Positions 28,345 through 37,605 of a DNA stretch of 64,000 bases are shown here, one piece after another. The translations under genes and the position numbers were made by a program. Numbering within the stretch: position 1 is the stretch's first letter; the number at the start of each line of letters is the position of its first letter. Where the stretch lies: NCBI GenBank assembly GCA_937929805.1, contig CALFUT010000012.1, forward strand, positions 1 to 64,000, read 5' to 3'. Under the pieces are notes generated by a model. The model did not search any database. It saw only the letters and a program-made list of their open reading frames with translations, and was not told the origin of the DNA. The DNA comes from an uncultured Pirellulaceae bacterium. GTDB lineage: Bacteria; Planctomycetota; Planctomycetia; Pirellulales; Pirellulaceae.

Positions 28345-29742
28345 ATGCCCAATCCATCTCTCTCCACTGACGCACGCGTCAAAGACGTCGCTCTTTATTT
28401 ACTACCGGTCGAAACGCGGGTCCCACTGAAGTTTGGATCCGAAACTTTGCTCACCGTCACGTGTGCGCGTGCGAAAGTAACGCTGGAAGACCGCGACGGA
28501 AATGTTGGCGTGGGTTGGGGCGAGACACCGCTGTCGGTCCAATGGGTCTGGCCAAGCTCGGTGCCATATTCGGAACGCCATACCGCGTTGATTGATTTTT
28601 GCAAAATCCTGCGAGACGAATGGCTGAAATTTGAAGAGGCGGGGCATCCGGTCGAGCTGTCTCATTCGTTTCAGACGAACGTCTTGCATGAGCGTCAGGA
28701 CCAATTCAACGCGGATCGCGGTGGTGAACCGATGCCGTACCTCGCGGGATTGGTCGCAGCCAGCGTTTTTGACCAAGCCATTCATGACGCGTATGGCGTC
28801 TTGCACGACGTCGACATCTATCAGACATACAACAGCCAGTTTATGTCGCAAGACCTGTCGCAATTCCTCGAACCGGCCAGTGGTTCAGGCGTTTCGTTCG
28901 CGGGGAAATATCCGGCGGATTTCTTGGTTGAGCAAGCTCCGACCGAGCTGCCCGTCTGGCACCTAGTTGGCGGACTTGATCCGATTTCGGAAGACGAGTT
29001 GACCGGAGCCGAGCCGGATGATGGTTACCCTGTGCTTCTGAAGGACTGGATCGAGCGAGACGGGTTGGAGTGTCTGAAGATTAAGCTGCGAGGCAATGAT
29101 TCGGCTTGGGATTACGAACGTTTGTTGGCGATCGGTGAACTGTCATTGCAAACGGGCGTCAAATGGTTGACGACGGACTTCAACTGTACCGTGCAAGATC
29201 CTCAATACGTGAATGACATTCTTGATCGACTGGCGGCTGATCACAAAGCGATTTACGACATCATTCTTTATGTCGAACAACCGTTTCCTTACGACTTGGA
29301 AACGAATCGGATTGATGTGCATTCGGTTTCGGAACGGAAGCCACTGTTCTTGGACGAAAGTGCTCACGACTGGAAATTCGTTAAGCTTGGCTTGGAGCTC
29401 GGCTGGTCAGGCGTTGCATTGAAAACCTGCAAGACGCAAACCGGTGCGTTGCTCAGTTTGTGTTGGGCCAAGGCTCACGGAATGCCATTGATGGTTCAAG
29501 ACTTGACCAACCCGATGCTGGCCCAAGTGCCTCACGTTCGATTGGCGGCTCACGCCGGTACGATCATGGGAGTGGAATCGAACGGAATGCAGTTCTATCC
29601 GGAGGCTTCCGCGCCGGAGCAGGCGATTCACCCCGGGCTTTATCAACGTCGACACGGAAAGCTGGACCTGTCGACGCTCAAAGGGCCCGGTTTCGGCTAC
29701 CGAGTCGACGAAATCGAGCGGGAGCTTGGTGACCCGGTTTAG
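28345..29742 (+). CDS. Enolase-superfamily (mandelate racemase / muconate lactonizing type) enzyme
   Basis: A 465-residue cytoplasmic enzyme of the enolase superfamily, which abstracts a proton alpha to a carboxylate. The C-terminal barrel shows the KxK pair in LECLKIKLRGND, metal ligands in WLTTDFNC (D), ILYVEQPFPYD (E) and PLFLDESAHD (D/E), and a lysine in GVALKTCKTQTG. The N-terminal capping domain has an insert (residues ~95-220) longer than in typical dehydratases. A sugar-acid dehydratase or epimerase role fits the neighbouring lyases and oxidoreductase, but the substrate is not readable from sequence. It starts 54 bases after the oxidoreductase gene. Confidence 0.85.
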   Translation: MPNPSLSTDARVKDVALYLLPVETRVPLKFGSETLLTVTCARAKVTLEDRDGNVGVGWGETPLSVQWVWPSSVPYSERHTALIDFCKILRDEWLKFEEAGHPVELSHSFQTNVLHERQDQFNADRGGEPMPYLAGLVAASVFDQAIHDAYGVLHDVDIYQTYNSQFMSQDLSQFLEPASGSGVSFAGKYPADFLVEQAPTELPVWHLVGGLDPISEDELTGAEPDDGYPVLLKDWIERDGLECLKIKLRGNDSAWDYERLLAIGELSLQTGVKWLTTDFNCTVQDPQYVNDILDRLAADHKAIYDIILYVEQPFPYDLETNRIDVHSVSERKPLFLDESAHDWKFVKLGLELGWSGVALKTCKTQTGALLSLCWAKAHGMPLMVQDLTNPMLAQVPHVRLAAHAGTIMGVESNGMQFYPEASAPEQAIHPGLYQRRHGKLDLSTLKGPGFGYRVDEIERELGDPV

Positions 29743-29762
29743 GGTAACGACTTAGTTGGGCA

Positions 29763-29913
29763 GCGTTAGCTTTTAAGTTTCATCGTTGATTTAAGGCTGC
29801 CTGTCGCTGGGAGGGCGAGGCTCCGCCCGAGCCGTGCGGAGCAAATAGCTTGGGCACCTAAGCGGGGCGGACGGAGCCTTCCCCTCCCGAACATCGGTTT
29901 CATGCAGATAAAG
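29763..29913. repeat. Dispersed composite palindromic repeat, copy B
   Basis: Core arms GGGAGGGCGAGGCTCCGCCC and GGACGGAGCCTTCCCCTCCC, plus the shared flanks TTTCATCGTTG-TTTAAGG and GTTTCATGCAGATAAA, match copy A. It lies between the enolase-type gene and the convergent LysM gene and could act as a bidirectional transcription stop. Confidence 0.85.
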
Positions 29914-30042
29914 TGCCGCCCCTCAATGAAGACCTCTGTCAAAAACCAATTCGCAAGCGAGCTGCAATTTGGCGGCAAGGTTTTGGTTGCGGAGGTCCCC
30001 CTCTCGGCGACTTAGCTTACGCCAACCGATGATACCTTCTAC

Positions 30043-31335
30043 TTAGTCGTACTGCGGGATGCGAAGTTGGATTCCGGCCGGGATCACTGCCGGGTTTCGC
30101 AACGTTCGCTGGTTGGCCAAATAGATGTCCAAGTAAAAGTCTGGTTTGCCGTAGTACTCGGTCGACAAGCTTTGCAGTGTGTCGCCGGATTGAGTCGTAT
30201 GCAGAGAGAATCGCTCGGTTTGCAGATCGATATTCGATTGCTGTTGCCGATTTTGGATGCGCGTTAGTTCTCGCTTGCCTTGTGCATTCAATCCAAACGG
30301 AATTCGACGGTTGGTCCGGGGTTCTGCAGAAGAGCGTGAAACCGAGCGTTCAAAGTCACGGCGATCAAGCACCGATCTGGACGATTCGGTCATGTCGACA
30401 TCGTAGTAAGAATGAATCTGGTTCTTTGCGTGATCGGCGTTGTAAGTTGCAAGTCGGTTTTCCGGTGCGCGGATCGGTTCAGAAAGTTCAGGAATTCTGA
30501 TGTCCAGTTCGGGAACTTCGGGAGTCTGAAACGTTCCATCCGGTTCCGGCGGCGCCAGTGAAATGCGTTTGCCTCGATTCTGATGTTGCACCTCATCGCT
30601 GTAAGGCATCTTGGAGATCACATCTACACCATCGCGTTGGCGTCTGCTGCTGTCCGAAAACAACCGTGGTTGAAAATCCTCTTTTCGAAATGAAGTTGGC
30701 CGTTCACGCAACTGATAGATGTTGGTCGGCGCAGGCGGCGCAACTGGTTCTGGCATTGATCCAACCAATGGACGTTGCCCCGCCCTGCTCTGCTGAGCGA
30801 TGTTCTGCGGCAGTGGAGAAGCAGCGACTGGTGCACGAGTTTCACGTGGTTGCGATTCAGCCGCAGGGCGAATGTAGAATGAACCCGTATGAGTTGCGAT
30901 CGGAGCGCGGCGTGCTGGTGTTTGAGCCGTCGATCTCGGCAACGCAAGGGGCGTGTTTTCGAAGCTGGCAGCTAGCCGAGAAAAGTCGGGAACATCAATC
31001 TTTCGCTCGGTCGGCACGTATTGCTCAATCTTAGCAATGGGCTCAACGCGTTTGACGATGGTTGGGTTAGCGACTGGCTTCGTTTCAGTGTTTCCGGTGG
31101 CCGTCGGAAATCCTGCTGACGGTGCCGGAAGGCGCGGCACAGTTTGAGTGGACAGGAGCTTGCCGGTTGACTCGCCTGTGCGAATGGCGAATTGTGGTGT
31201 CGGTGCCAAAGCAGCCTGTTGCTGGCGTTCCAGTTCCAACGACGTTGGAGACGGATGCGTTCTGATGTAGTGTCCGAGCACGAATGCGGCCACGATGCAG
31301 AATATGCCAAGAATTGATTGTTGAGCTGAACCCAC
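30043..31335 (-). CDS. LysM-domain protein, membrane anchored
   Basis: A 430-residue protein with one N-terminal membrane segment (SILGIFCIVAAFVLGHYI), a long low-complexity region rich in Pro, Arg, Ser and Ala (~30-370), and a single C-terminal LysM domain (SGDTLQSLSTEYYGKPDFYL ... IPAGIQLRIP). LysM binds N-acetylglucosamine polymers such as peptidoglycan, so the protein probably spans the envelope. The GTG at 31335 is chosen because GGAGG lies 5 bases upstream and the membrane segment starts directly after; the frame open to 31500 adds 55 residues with no such features. Confidence 0.83.
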   Translation of the reverse strand: MGSAQQSILGIFCIVAAFVLGHYIRTHPSPTSLELERQQQAALAPTPQFAIRTGESTGKLLSTQTVPRLPAPSAGFPTATGNTETKPVANPTIVKRVEPIAKIEQYVPTERKIDVPDFSRLAASFENTPLALPRSTAQTPARRAPIATHTGSFYIRPAAESQPRETRAPVAASPLPQNIAQQSRAGQRPLVGSMPEPVAPPAPTNIYQLRERPTSFRKEDFQPRLFSDSSRRQRDGVDVISKMPYSDEVQHQNRGKRISLAPPEPDGTFQTPEVPELDIRIPELSEPIRAPENRLATYNADHAKNQIHSYYDVDMTESSRSVLDRRDFERSVSRSSAEPRTNRRIPFGLNAQGKRELTRIQNRQQQSNIDLQTERFSLHTTQSGDTLQSLSTEYYGKPDFYLDIYLANQRTLRNPAVIPAGIQLRIPQYD

Positions 31336-31896
31336 GTTTACCTCCGCAAATGAATTACAACGTTTGTCATAAGTCCTGATCAGGACTGCGTCTTCGATGA
31401 CGCTGACCGTTGCCAATCCATGGCGGAACGATGATGTGTGGCTTGCCCGGATTCTATCAAACCATGCCGGGCAGGCGTTGCACCGGCAAATATGCCACAC
31501 AACCGCACGCTAATACGTAGATTCGGCCACATTCGTTCGCTCGAACGCTATCGAACGGCGGGTTTTACTGTCTGGGTAAAAAAGATGCCTTCTTCGACTG
31601 TGTTTTTTCCACTGTTCGAGGCAAAAACTTTCCGTGAATGAATTGGAGAAGCAGCAGCACGGTCAGTCCAATTTACCCGACAACCACATTCCGCACGTGA
31701 CTTCCGTTGGTTGATCGCACGATGCGCGGGCCTGCTGCGAGTAGACGCAGTTCAAAAAAGAGCCGTTCCTAACGTACGATCGCGAATATTGCGGTCGATC
31801 CAAGAATGTGGGCACAAAAAAAGAGCGTTCGGATCAATCCGAACGCTCGTTTGGAGCTTGGTTCATGGCCGGCTTGGATGCGGCCATTGGGCCGTG
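31336..31896. other. Intergenic region
   Basis: About 560 bases between the LysM gene and the end of secDF, both on the minus strand. The secDF terminator is at 31816-31848; the LysM promoter is presumably nearer 31350-31450 but I see no consensus. No gene is recognised. Confidence 0.5.
31816..31848 (-). terminator. Rho-independent terminator of secDF
   Basis: A 12-base perfect inverted repeat (GAGCGTTCGGAT) is followed on the minus strand by seven Ts. It lies about 50 bases beyond the secDF stop codon. Confidence 0.9.
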
Positions 31897-34800
31897 TTAC
31901 TCAGCAGCCGGATCAACGACGCCGGGGTTTAGTCCGACGGTGTTCATCAACCACAGCAATGCCGGTGAAGCGATGAAGATCGAGCTGTAGGTACCGACGA
32001 TGACGCCGACGACCAACGCGAATGCGAAGCCGTGAATCGCGTCACCTCCAAACCAATACAGAATAAAGACCACGATGAACGTCGTGAGCGAGGTCAGAAT
32101 CGTTCGGCTGAGTGTTTGAGAAATACTGTCGTTGATCATGTCGGCAGTGATCTCAGTCCGTTTACCGCGAACTTCACGGATCCGGTCGAACACCACGATC
32201 GTATCGTTCAGCGAGTAACCGATGACGGTCAGCAAAGCGGCAACGATCTCTAGGCTGATCTTGAATTCGTCGATCTTCAAGAAACCTAAGGCTCCCGCTA
32301 CCCAATGGCTGATCGCAATGGCACCCAGAACGATCAAGACGTCGTGAATCAACGCAATCACAGCCGCGAGGCCGAATGCGATGTTTTGGAATCGAATCCA
32401 AATGTAAGCGATAATTCCAATCAGGCTGGCGGCGATCGCTCCAAGAGCCTGAAGCTGAGTCTTGCGAGCAATCTGCCCACCGACTTTGCTTGCGGCTGGA
32501 AAGTAAGGTTTCTTGTTGAAGTTCTCGGACCATCGATTAACGATCTGCCCAGCGTCTGCCTTACGTTGAACATCCATCGTGACGCTCCATGTTTTAGACA
32601 GGGTCGAGAGCGGCGAGTCGTCGGGAAGGATGTCTGGTGAATCCAAGTCGATCTGAGTTTCTTCTAGGTCCAGTTGGACATCACGTGAGGCATCCACCAA
32701 CAACGATCGAACCGTTTTGCCCGTGATGGGCTGATTGAAGGACAACTCCGTTGTAACTTTTTGCTCGTTTGGAGCTTCGGCTTGGGGTTCGGCAAGATCT
32801 TCCGGGCTGGCCATCGGCGCGGCCGGTTTATCATCAGGAATCGAGTCGGTGTCGAGGGAATCCAGATCCATTTGACCGGGCTCGGAGTCCGACGGTGTTT
32901 CTACTTCGGTTGTTTCTGGTTCAGTTTCCTGATTGGTCGCCGTTTCTGGTGCGGCTACGGCTTCGACTGTTTCAGTAACAGCTTCCTGAGTCGATTCGAC
33001 CGCAGTTTCTGCTGCCGCTTCCACGGTTTCAGTTGCCGCTTCCACAGCGTCTGTTACCGCTTCTTGAACTGGCTCGCCCGCATCCTGCAACAGAAATGCG
33101 GATGCAGCACCCGGGAAGATGAAAGATGCCGGTGCGGCTGACCATTGAGCTCCTTGACGTTTCAGTTGCTCAAGGTTCAGGCGCGGACGTTTTGTCGGTT
33201 GGTAAGAACTACTGTCTGACTTGTCGGCAGCCGATGAAATGCTACCCACGTCAACGTGGTGAAGTTGCAGTTTGTCTTTGAACAAACGCGAAAGAAGTTC
33301 GTCCAGTTGTTCGAAACGAGTTTCCTCATCACCACCCTCCCAAGCTGGAAGGCTGCTGTCGACCTTGAAGACACGATCTTTCAAATCAGGATCGTCGTCG
33401 TTGTTGAACCCGGTGACACTGAAGTCAATCTTTTCATCGTTGTGAACAACTTCCGCATTCTCCAAGGTTTCACGGATTTCTTCGACATCCTGAGCCTCAT
33501 TGAACACCATTCGGACGGTCGATCCGCCTCGCAGGTCATGGTTCAGCAAACGTGAACCGAAGTGGAAGATCGAGAACAGCCCCGCGATGATCAACGCGGC
33601 CGACATGACTCCCGTCAAGCTAACTTTGTTAAGGAAGTTCATTTTGCTCTTCGACAAGATTCGTGTCATGTTCAGCTTGGTTAGATAACGCTTGCGTTCT
33701 GCAATATCAAACAGCAGTCGCGAACAGAAGATCGCGGTGAACATACTCATCAGGATACCCAGAATCAATGTGACCGAGAAACCTTTGATTTGCTCGGTTC
33801 CAATCACGTAAAGCACGATCGCTGTGATCAAGGTGGTTACGTTGGCGTCGACAATTGTGGTGGTCGCTTTGTCGAAACCGTTTCGAATCGCCATCCGCAA
33901 TGCGGCTCCACGATCGAGTTCTTCTCGAATACGTTCGAAAATCAGCACGTTTGCATCGACGGACATACCGACGGTCAGTACCAGACCGGCCAAGCCCGTC
34001 AGAGTTAGCGGCTGCTTGATCGCCATGATCAACGCGAGAATTAGAACCAAGTTCAACACCAACGCGATCGTCGCCACGATACCGGCGAAGCGGTAATAGA
34101 ACATCATGAAAATTAGCACCAAGATTAGCGATACCGAGATCGCCCAGATGCCTTTTTCTTTCAGTTCTTGACCAAGCGTCGATTCGATGAAGTCCTTACT
34201 GATCGGGGCCTTGTTCAAAGCGACTTCCAATTTGCCGCTTTTCAGCTTGATGACCAGATCTTCCACTTCCTGCGTCGTGAACTGGCCTGTGATCTGTCCA
34301 TTGCCGTAGATCGCTTCGTTAATGTTAGGTGCCGAGTGCAACTGATCGTCAACGACGATTCCCATCGGACGGTTCTTGTTGATCGCGGTAAACGAGCCCA
34401 GCATGCTGGTTCCGGCACTGGTGGTTTTGAAATACACACAGCCTCGACCACGTTCGTCGGTTCCGTTGCTGACACTTGCCAAGTGAATACCGTTAACGGC
34501 TTTGTCTTCTGACGGCTCTAGCATCAGAACTTGAAGTGTTCGGATTTTATTTCGCTGACACCAGACGGCCAAGTTGGCGGCACTTTGGTCCGGATCGTTG
34601 GTTAAGACGTTTGCAAACTCCTGAAAGTTAACAATGCGTCCGGTGCTTTTGTCGCGAATTAGGTTGTTTGAGCTTGGGACTTGCTTCAGAGGCATCAGCC
34701 GCGTTGGATCGTTCGGTGGTGCAACAACCGAGGCGATTGACGTCCACTTCGCAACGGTTTTACCTTCCGCGTTTTTGACTTCCCGCTTTCGGCTACCTTC

Positions 34801-35382
34801 AGCCGCCTGTTTACGTGCGAGGTCGAACTCTGCAGCGTTTTTCTGGGCTTCGGCAACGATCCGAAACTCCAATTTCCCGGCCTCGACTAATCGTTTCCAA
34901 ATGTTGTCGGCGTCTTGAAGGTTGGTTGAGGGGATGGTGACCTCAATTTTGTCGGCTCCAAGAGCACGAATCATGATCTCTTTGGTACCCGACGGATTCA
35001 CTCGCTGGACCAAGTTGGGAATGATATCCTTGGCCTGAGGCAGCACGCCTCCTTCGTTATCCCCCAAAGCTTCTAGGTTCAGCGAGCCCACCATATTGAT
35101 GCCGCCTCGCAGGTCGACGCCGAACTTTGGAGGCCAGTTGGTGCCGATGATCAGCGATGCTAAGAGCACTGGGATCAGTACCGTCGCCATCCGTCCGGAA
35201 TAGTCGGGCGTGTTGATTGCCTTGCAAATGACGCCGCTCAGGAACCAACCCAACACGATGGTCGCGATCAGAACGAAGAACACGATCATGCCCGGCGGAA
35301 TCATCGGCTCGGTGGCTTCGGTGCCCCCGGCTTGAACGGCTTGGGCAAGAAACAGGCTTTGGGTGAAAAGGATATCGAACAT
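31897..35382 (-). CDS. secDF: SecDF protein-export fusion with acidic insert
   Basis: SecD and SecF are fused in one 1161-residue protein, an RND-type pump that uses the proton gradient to pull proteins out of SecYEG. The SecD half has a second N-terminal helix, FGVDLRGGINM, and the six-helix block with VGMSVDANVLIFERIREEL. The SecF half has HDLRGGSTVRMVF, VIGYSLNDTIVVFDRIREVR and a final helix set. Between SecF helix 1 and helix 2 there is an extra ~130 residues (about 740-870) rich in Glu, Thr, Ala and Val with imperfect repeats such as EAVTETVEA. ATG at 35382 has AGGA upstream. It follows yajC, in the usual tgt-yajC-secDF order. Confidence 0.95.
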   Translation of the reverse strand: MFDILFTQSLFLAQAVQAGGTEATEPMIPPGMIVFFVLIATIVLGWFLSGVICKAINTPDYSGRMATVLIPVLLASLIIGTNWPPKFGVDLRGGINMVGSLNLEALGDNEGGVLPQAKDIIPNLVQRVNPSGTKEIMIRALGADKIEVTIPSTNLQDADNIWKRLVEAGKLEFRIVAEAQKNAAEFDLARKQAAEGSRKREVKNAEGKTVAKWTSIASVVAPPNDPTRLMPLKQVPSSNNLIRDKSTGRIVNFQEFANVLTNDPDQSAANLAVWCQRNKIRTLQVLMLEPSEDKAVNGIHLASVSNGTDERGRGCVYFKTTSAGTSMLGSFTAINKNRPMGIVVDDQLHSAPNINEAIYGNGQITGQFTTQEVEDLVIKLKSGKLEVALNKAPISKDFIESTLGQELKEKGIWAISVSLILVLIFMMFYYRFAGIVATIALVLNLVLILALIMAIKQPLTLTGLAGLVLTVGMSVDANVLIFERIREELDRGAALRMAIRNGFDKATTTIVDANVTTLITAIVLYVIGTEQIKGFSVTLILGILMSMFTAIFCSRLLFDIAERKRYLTKLNMTRILSKSKMNFLNKVSLTGVMSAALIIAGLFSIFHFGSRLLNHDLRGGSTVRMVFNEAQDVEEIRETLENAEVVHNDEKIDFSVTGFNNDDDPDLKDRVFKVDSSLPAWEGGDEETRFEQLDELLSRLFKDKLQLHHVDVGSISSAADKSDSSSYQPTKRPRLNLEQLKRQGAQWSAAPASFIFPGAASAFLLQDAGEPVQEAVTDAVEAATETVEAAAETAVESTQEAVTETVEAVAAPETATNQETEPETTEVETPSDSEPGQMDLDSLDTDSIPDDKPAAPMASPEDLAEPQAEAPNEQKVTTELSFNQPITGKTVRSLLVDASRDVQLDLEETQIDLDSPDILPDDSPLSTLSKTWSVTMDVQRKADAGQIVNRWSENFNKKPYFPAASKVGGQIARKTQLQALGAIAASLIGIIAYIWIRFQNIAFGLAAVIALIHDVLIVLGAIAISHWVAGALGFLKIDEFKISLEIVAALLTVIGYSLNDTIVVFDRIREVRGKRTEITADMINDSISQTLSRTILTSLTTFIVVFILYWFGGDAIHGFAFALVVGVIVGTYSSIFIASPALLWLMNTVGLNPGVVDPAAE

Positions 35383-35611
35383 CCAAACGATTCCTGGTGG
35401 TAAACAGATAGGGATACGGTTTTGTAATAGTTTCACAATCGAGGCGACTAGCTTCGCAGTTGCTTCGTTGGCCTGCCGTTGGCAGGACTCAAGGGGTGCC
35501 CGTTTGCAGCGTGCAAAATTCGCACTTCACGAAACAGGCTTGATTTAAGAGCAGTTTCCCCGAGCTCAACTCGAAAAGACTGGTCCGATTTCAGAACGAG
35601 TAAGCCGATGG

Positions 35612-36028
35612 TTAGGCAGACTGTTTCGAATCGTCATCGGAAAGCACTCGAGCGATCGAGCTTGCCAGCACTTGCATCCTAGCGTTGGTAGAATCGTCGA
35701 CTCGGATCGTAACGTAATCGTTATCGGAGCGAAGGTTGACGACGGTACCAAGGATGCCTCCAGCTGTGACAACTCGATCGTTCTTTTTTAGTTTCGCCAA
35801 CATGTCGGCCGACTTGTTCTGGCCTCGATCCTGAGGTTTACCCATCATGATCAAGTACAGCACGGTGACCGCCATCATCGCCGGAAGCATGAAACCCATG
35901 TTGTCCCAGAATCCCGGTTGTTCGGGAGCCTGTTGTTTGGCAGCACCTGCAACTCCCTCAACGACTTGCGTCTGAGCGAGCAGCACTTGAATGCCAAAAG
36001 CATGGCAAAGAAAAATCAGTTGTCCCAT
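35612..36028 (-). CDS. yajC: Preprotein translocase subunit YajC
   Basis: A 138-residue small membrane partner of SecDF. It has a leader segment, one membrane helix (MLPAMMAVTVLYLIMM), and the conserved cytoplasmic part LKKNDRVVTAGGILGTVVNL, characteristic of YajC. The N-terminal ~35 residues before the helix include a second hydrophobic stretch and are longer than in E. coli YajC. The gene lies 229 bases upstream of secDF and downstream of tgt, all on the minus strand, as in many bacteria. Confidence 0.92.
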   Translation of the reverse strand: MGQLIFLCHAFGIQVLLAQTQVVEGVAGAAKQQAPEQPGFWDNMGFMLPAMMAVTVLYLIMMGKPQDRGQNKSADMLAKLKKNDRVVTAGGILGTVVNLRSDNDYVTIRVDDSTNARMQVLASSIARVLSDDDSKQSA

Positions 36029-36245
36029 TAATGGAGCCTGTAAAAATGCTCAAAAATCAAGTCGATATCTTAAATGGGTGCCAGAATGCCAACAAGGCCA
36101 CAATTGAAACGATCACCCCAAGGGCAATTAGGCGCGTAATTTCGATCTGGTCGGGTTAGGTCCGGTTGCAATGGCGGCGATGGCGAAGGCTGGGCGGACA
36201 GATCAGACGCGGCGGTTAGGCGCTGAAGGTCGTGGTGGGTGCCGG

Positions 36246-37361
36246 TTAAGCGTTCCAACCAGTCGACTTCTCTTGGTGGAAGTCCATAAAGCAGTCGGCG
36301 GCGATCGCTTCTCTGGCCTGCCGCATCAGATGTTGGTAGTAGTTCAGGTTGTGCAGAGACAACAGGATGGGGCCAAGCATCTCGTCGGCTTTGAAAAGAT
36401 GGCGAAGATACGCTCTGCTCAGGTGAGCGTACGGGCCCGGCAAGCCAGCCTGAAGCGGCTGAGGATCACGCTCGTGGCACAAGTTTCTCAGTTTCAGCTT
36501 GCCTTGATCCGTGAACGCGGTGGCATTGCGACCATTTCTAGTCGGCATCACGCAATCGAACATGTCGACGCCTCGCCGAACACCCTCCAGCAAATCCTGA
36601 GGTGTGCCGACTCCCATCAGGTAGCGAGGCCGATCTGCAGGCAGCAGGGGGCAGGTATGGTCCAGCGTGGCGTACATTTCGGCGGGCGGTTCCCCAACGC
36701 TGAGCCCTCCAATGGCGTAACCCGGAAAATCGAGGTCGATCAGGCCCTCAGCCGATTTTTTGCGGAGATTTTTATCCAAACCGCCCTGAACGATGCCAAA
36801 TTGGATCTGCGATGAAAGCGTATGAGCATCCCGTGAACGCTTTGCCCATCGAGTCGAACGTTCCATGGCGTCCTCGACATCCACCGGAGAAGAGGGCAGT
36901 TCGATCACGTGATCAAGAACCATCGCAATGTCGGATCCCAATTGCTGTTGGATCGAAACGCTTTCCTCCGGAGTCAGCGAAATTTTTGAACCGTTGATAT
37001 GAGAGCGAAACGTGGCTCCTTCTTCCGTGATCTTGGTCAGCCTTGCCAAGCTGAACAGTTGGAATCCGCCGCTGTCCGTCAGGACGGGCTTGTCCCAACC
37101 CATGAACGAACCGATTCCACCCAAGTCAGCCACCACATCCGCCCCAGGGCGCAGGTGCAAGTGATACGTGTTGCCCAGAAGAATTTGAGCGCCGGTCGAT
37201 TCAACGAGTCCGGTCGTTAACCCTTTGACGGTCGCCAACGTTCCAACAGGCATAAAGGTCGGCAGGTCAATCACTCCGCGAGGAGTCGTTAATCGGCCCA
37301 GCCGAGCACCGCACTGTTTGTCGACGTGGAGAAGTTCGAATTGGAAGTTTTCAGTTTTCAG
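36246..37361 (-). CDS. tgt: Queuine tRNA-ribosyltransferase, unusual start
   Basis: Tgt exchanges G34 for a queuosine precursor in tRNAs with GUN anticodons. Motifs include [38 protein letters not shown] (catalytic Asp), GIVQGG and the RNA-binding/zinc region [15 protein letters not shown]; a zinc site near C-terminus is partly visible ([10 protein letters not shown]). The conserved beginning [20 protein letters not shown] is in frame upstream of the first ordinary start (GTG 37274) but has no ATG, GTG or TTG before a stop at 37365-37367. The only candidate is CTG at 37361, giving 371 residues, the normal length. The 5' end lies within a TTTTCAG repeat. Confidence 0.88.
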   Translation of the reverse strand: MKTENFQFELLHVDKQCGARLGRLTTPRGVIDLPTFMPVGTLATVKGLTTGLVESTGAQILLGNTYHLHLRPGADVVADLGGIGSFMGWDKPVLTDSGGFQLFSLARLTKITEEGATFRSHINGSKISLTPEESVSIQQQLGSDIAMVLDHVIELPSSPVDVEDAMERSTRWAKRSRDAHTLSSQIQFGIVQGGLDKNLRKKSAEGLIDLDFPGYAIGGLSVGEPPAEMYATLDHTCPLLPADRPRYLMGVGTPQDLLEGVRRGVDMFDCVMPTRNGRNATAFTDQGKLKLRNLCHERDPQPLQAGLPGPYAHLSRAYLRHLFKADEMLGPILLSLHNLNYYQHLMRQAREAIAADCFMDFHQEKSTGWNA

Positions 37362-37397
37362 TTTTCAGTGTGAGGTGTGAGGTGTGAGGTGTGAGGC
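37347..37397. repeat. TTTTCAG / GTGTGAG short tandem repeat
   Basis: Three TTTTCAG units are followed by four GTGTGAG-type units at the 5' end of tgt. The same composition occurs after the YmdB-type gene and on both sides of groES. Confidence 0.8.
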
Positions 37398-37549
37398 ACG
37401 CGCCGTTGGTAGTAGAGGCTTCAGTCGCTTGTTTGCGACGAATGAAAAGCCTGAACGCTTTACTACAAACCAAGTGTTCGAAAACCTGCAGTCACAGCCA
37501 ATTGCGGACACTGAGTTTGACACGACAAAACAGACTTGCCAAATAAAAA

Positions 37550-37578
37550 AGCCCGGACAACTTAACGTTCTCCGGACT
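37550..37578 (-). terminator. Probable terminator of the TPR/alpha-CTD gene
   Basis: On the minus strand AGTCCGG, a 15-base loop and CCGGGCT (one G-U pair) are followed by TTTTTTATTT. It lies about 30 bases past the stop codon at 37606. Confidence 0.7.
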
Positions 37579-37605
37579 GATTGAACAATGTTTCGCGATC
37601 GACGC

